Source: Desulfoferula mesophila
GTDB taxonomy: Bacteria; Desulfobacterota; Desulfarculia; Desulfarculales; Desulfarculaceae
NCBI RefSeq assembly: GCF_037076455.1
Contig: NZ_AP028679.1
Span: 3,735,501-3,799,500, forward strand
Reading direction: 5' to 3'
Length of the DNA: 64,000 nucleotides
Numbering within the stretch: the first letter of the stretch is position 1; each line of letters begins with the position of its first letter. The translations under genes and the position numbers were made by a program. This document shows positions 62,861-64,000 of this stretch, piece by piece. The notes beneath the pieces are model-generated. The model was not told the origin of the DNA and ran no database searches. It saw only the letters and a program-made list of their open reading frames with translations.

Positions 62861-64000
62861 ATGGCCAACCTCAACACGGGCGACACCGCCTGGTTGCTGG
62901 TCTGTTGTTCGCTGGTTCTGTTGATGACTCCGGGGCTGGCCTTTTTCTACGGCGGCATGGTGCGCCGCAAGAACATCTTGTCCACCCTGACCCTGAGCTA
63001 CGTGTTCATGGCCCTGATCGGGGTCCAGTGGCTGTTGTTCGGCTACACCCTGTCCTTTGGCCAGGACATCGGGGGCCTCATCGGGGGGCTCAACTTCCTG
63101 GGCTTCATGAACGTGGGCGCCGCGCCCAACCCCGACTACGGCTCCAGCATCCCCCACCAGCTTTTCGCCACCTATCAGATGATGTTCGCGGTGATCACCC
63201 CGGCGCTCATCACCGGGGCCTTTGTGGAGCGCATCCGCTTCAAGTCCTTTCTGCTCTTCGGCATCGCCTGGGCCACCCTGGTCTACGACCCCTTGTGCCA
63301 CTGGGTGTGGGGCGCGGGCGGCTGGCTACGGGAGATGGGCGTGCTGGACTTTGCCGGAGGCACCGTGGTGCACGTGGCCGCCGGTTGCTCGGCCCTGGCC
63401 TTCGCCATGGTCATCGGCCCCCGCAAGGGCTTCGGCCACATCCCCATGGAGCCGCACAGCATTCCCTACACCGTGCTGGGCGCGGGCCTGCTGTGGGTGG
63501 GCTGGTTCGGCTTCAACGGGGGCAGCGCCCTGGCCGCCAACGGGGTGGCGGTGAACGCCCTGTTGGCCACCAACACCTCCGGGGCCGCCGCCGGGCTGGT
63601 GTGGATGCTTCTATCCTGGCTGGACGGCCGCCCCTCCACCCTGGGCCTGGTCACGGGCATGGTGGTGGGCCTGGCCGCGGTTACCCCGGCCTCGGGCTTC
63701 GTCTCGCCCCTGGCCGCGCTGGTCATCGGGGCGGTGGCCGCGCCCATCAGCTACTACACCATCCGCTTCCGCGAGCAGCGGGGCCTGGACGAGTCCCTGG
63801 ACGTCTTCGCCTGCCACGGCATGGCCTCCACCTGGGGCATGATCGCCACCGGCCTGTTCGCCTCCACGGCCATCAACCCCGGCGGGGCCAACGGCCTGTT
63901 CCACGGCAATCCCTCCCAGTTGGGAGTGCAGATTCTGGCCACGGTGGTCACCATGATCTTCTCCTTCGCCGTCACCTACGTGTTGGCCAAGGCGCTCAAC
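62861..64000 (+). CDS. amtB: Ammonium transporter, 3' end missing
   Basis: 380 codons are present and the frame is open at the right edge. AmtB/Rh-type channel that carries ammonium across the inner membrane. The key residues are Asp163 and the pore His171 (DFAGGTVVHVAAG) and the second His319 (FACHGMASTWG), in the usual order. About ten helices are seen before the edge. ATG with GGAGGG ten bases upstream. A sigma-54-type promoter precedes it. A glnB/glnK gene commonly follows amtB and may lie outside the window. Confidence 0.95.
   Translation, partial: MANLNTGDTAWLLVCCSLVLLMTPGLAFFYGGMVRRKNILSTLTLSYVFMALIGVQWLLFGYTLSFGQDIGGLIGGLNFLGFMNVGAAPNPDYGSSIPHQLFATYQMMFAVITPALITGAFVERIRFKSFLLFGIAWATLVYDPLCHWVWGAGGWLREMGVLDFAGGTVVHVAAGCSALAFAMVIGPRKGFGHIPMEPHSIPYTVLGAGLLWVGWFGFNGGSALAANGVAVNALLATNTSGAAAGLVWMLLSWLDGRPSTLGLVTGMVVGLAAVTPASGFVSPLAALVIGAVAAPISYYTIRFREQRGLDESLDVFACHGMASTWGMIATGLFASTAINPGGANGLFHGNPSQLGVQILATVVTMIFSFAVTYVLAKALN

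Overview
The window is about 65% G+C with dense, mostly bacterial housekeeping genes. The gene set points to a strictly or mainly anaerobic Desulfobacterota-type bacterium (old Deltaproteobacteria, perhaps near Desulfarculaceae). It includes a class III (oxygen-sensitive) ribonucleotide reductase, rubrerythrin and thiol peroxidase instead of catalase, a membrane pyrophosphatase, a Na+-pumping decarboxylase beta/gamma pair, a TauE/SafE anion exporter with a periplasmic-type N-terminus, CaiB-type CoA transferases and a molybdopterin oxidoreductase. The assignment to a family is inference from gene content and style, not from a marker-gene comparison. No rRNA, tRNA, CRISPR array, insertion sequence or prophage was found.

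Layout. 1-3150: nrdD (cut at the left edge), a small glutaredoxin-like protein and nrdG, with a strongly palindromic 260-nt spacer. 3.2-9.2 kb: secreted alpha/beta hydrolase, HAD phosphatase, APC permease, TauE exporter and a small three-TM protein. 9.2-15.2 kb: porin with a long structured leader, class V aminotransferase plus phosphoglycerate dehydrogenase (serine synthesis), DUF1844 protein, HtrA protease. 15.2-21.2 kb: ispE-spoVG-prs-rplY-pth-hppA. 21.3-32.6 kb: carD, rluD, coaE, rho, rpmE, DUF1385, prfA, prmC, murA, comEC, an information-processing and envelope block. 32.5-40.1 kb: MerR regulator, radical SAM protein, DNA repair methyltransferase, GGDEF cyclase, Na+-pump beta/gamma subunits, lepA, PAS-like protein. 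40.4-44.4 kb: an AsnB-like amidotransferase coupled to a nitrilase, then a tightly coupled lipoprotein / 77-aa Cys protein / DUF3047 operon. 44.4-50 kb: two CaiB/BaiF CoA transferases and a DUF169 protein divergent from a molybdopterin oxidoreductase. 50.4-58 kb: Cys-rich uncharacterised protein, TetR regulator, STAS protein, tpx and rubrerythrin (divergent oxidative-stress pair), NmrA-like protein, TolC-type protein, two envelope lipoproteins. 58-64 kb: hsp20, cysE-cysK, TatT-like TPR protein, YhhN protein, and amtB (cut at the right edge) behind a sigma-54-type promoter and three matching operator-like palindromes.

Themes. Serine (aminotransferase + SerA) and cysteine (CysE + CysK) synthesis are both present but far apart. 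Oxygen defence is grouped at 52.5-53.7 kb. The most interesting non-coding signal is a dispersed intergenic repeat with five copies, all in the same orientation. Its inner stem changes sequence between copies while keeping base pairing. Three copies lie within 14 bases of the stop codon of a minus-strand gene. The most interesting uncharacterised gene groups are the AsnB-like/nitrilase pair, the CaiB/CaiB/DUF169/molybdoenzyme cluster, and the lipoprotein/77-aa/DUF3047 operon. Functions for these three are not established here.
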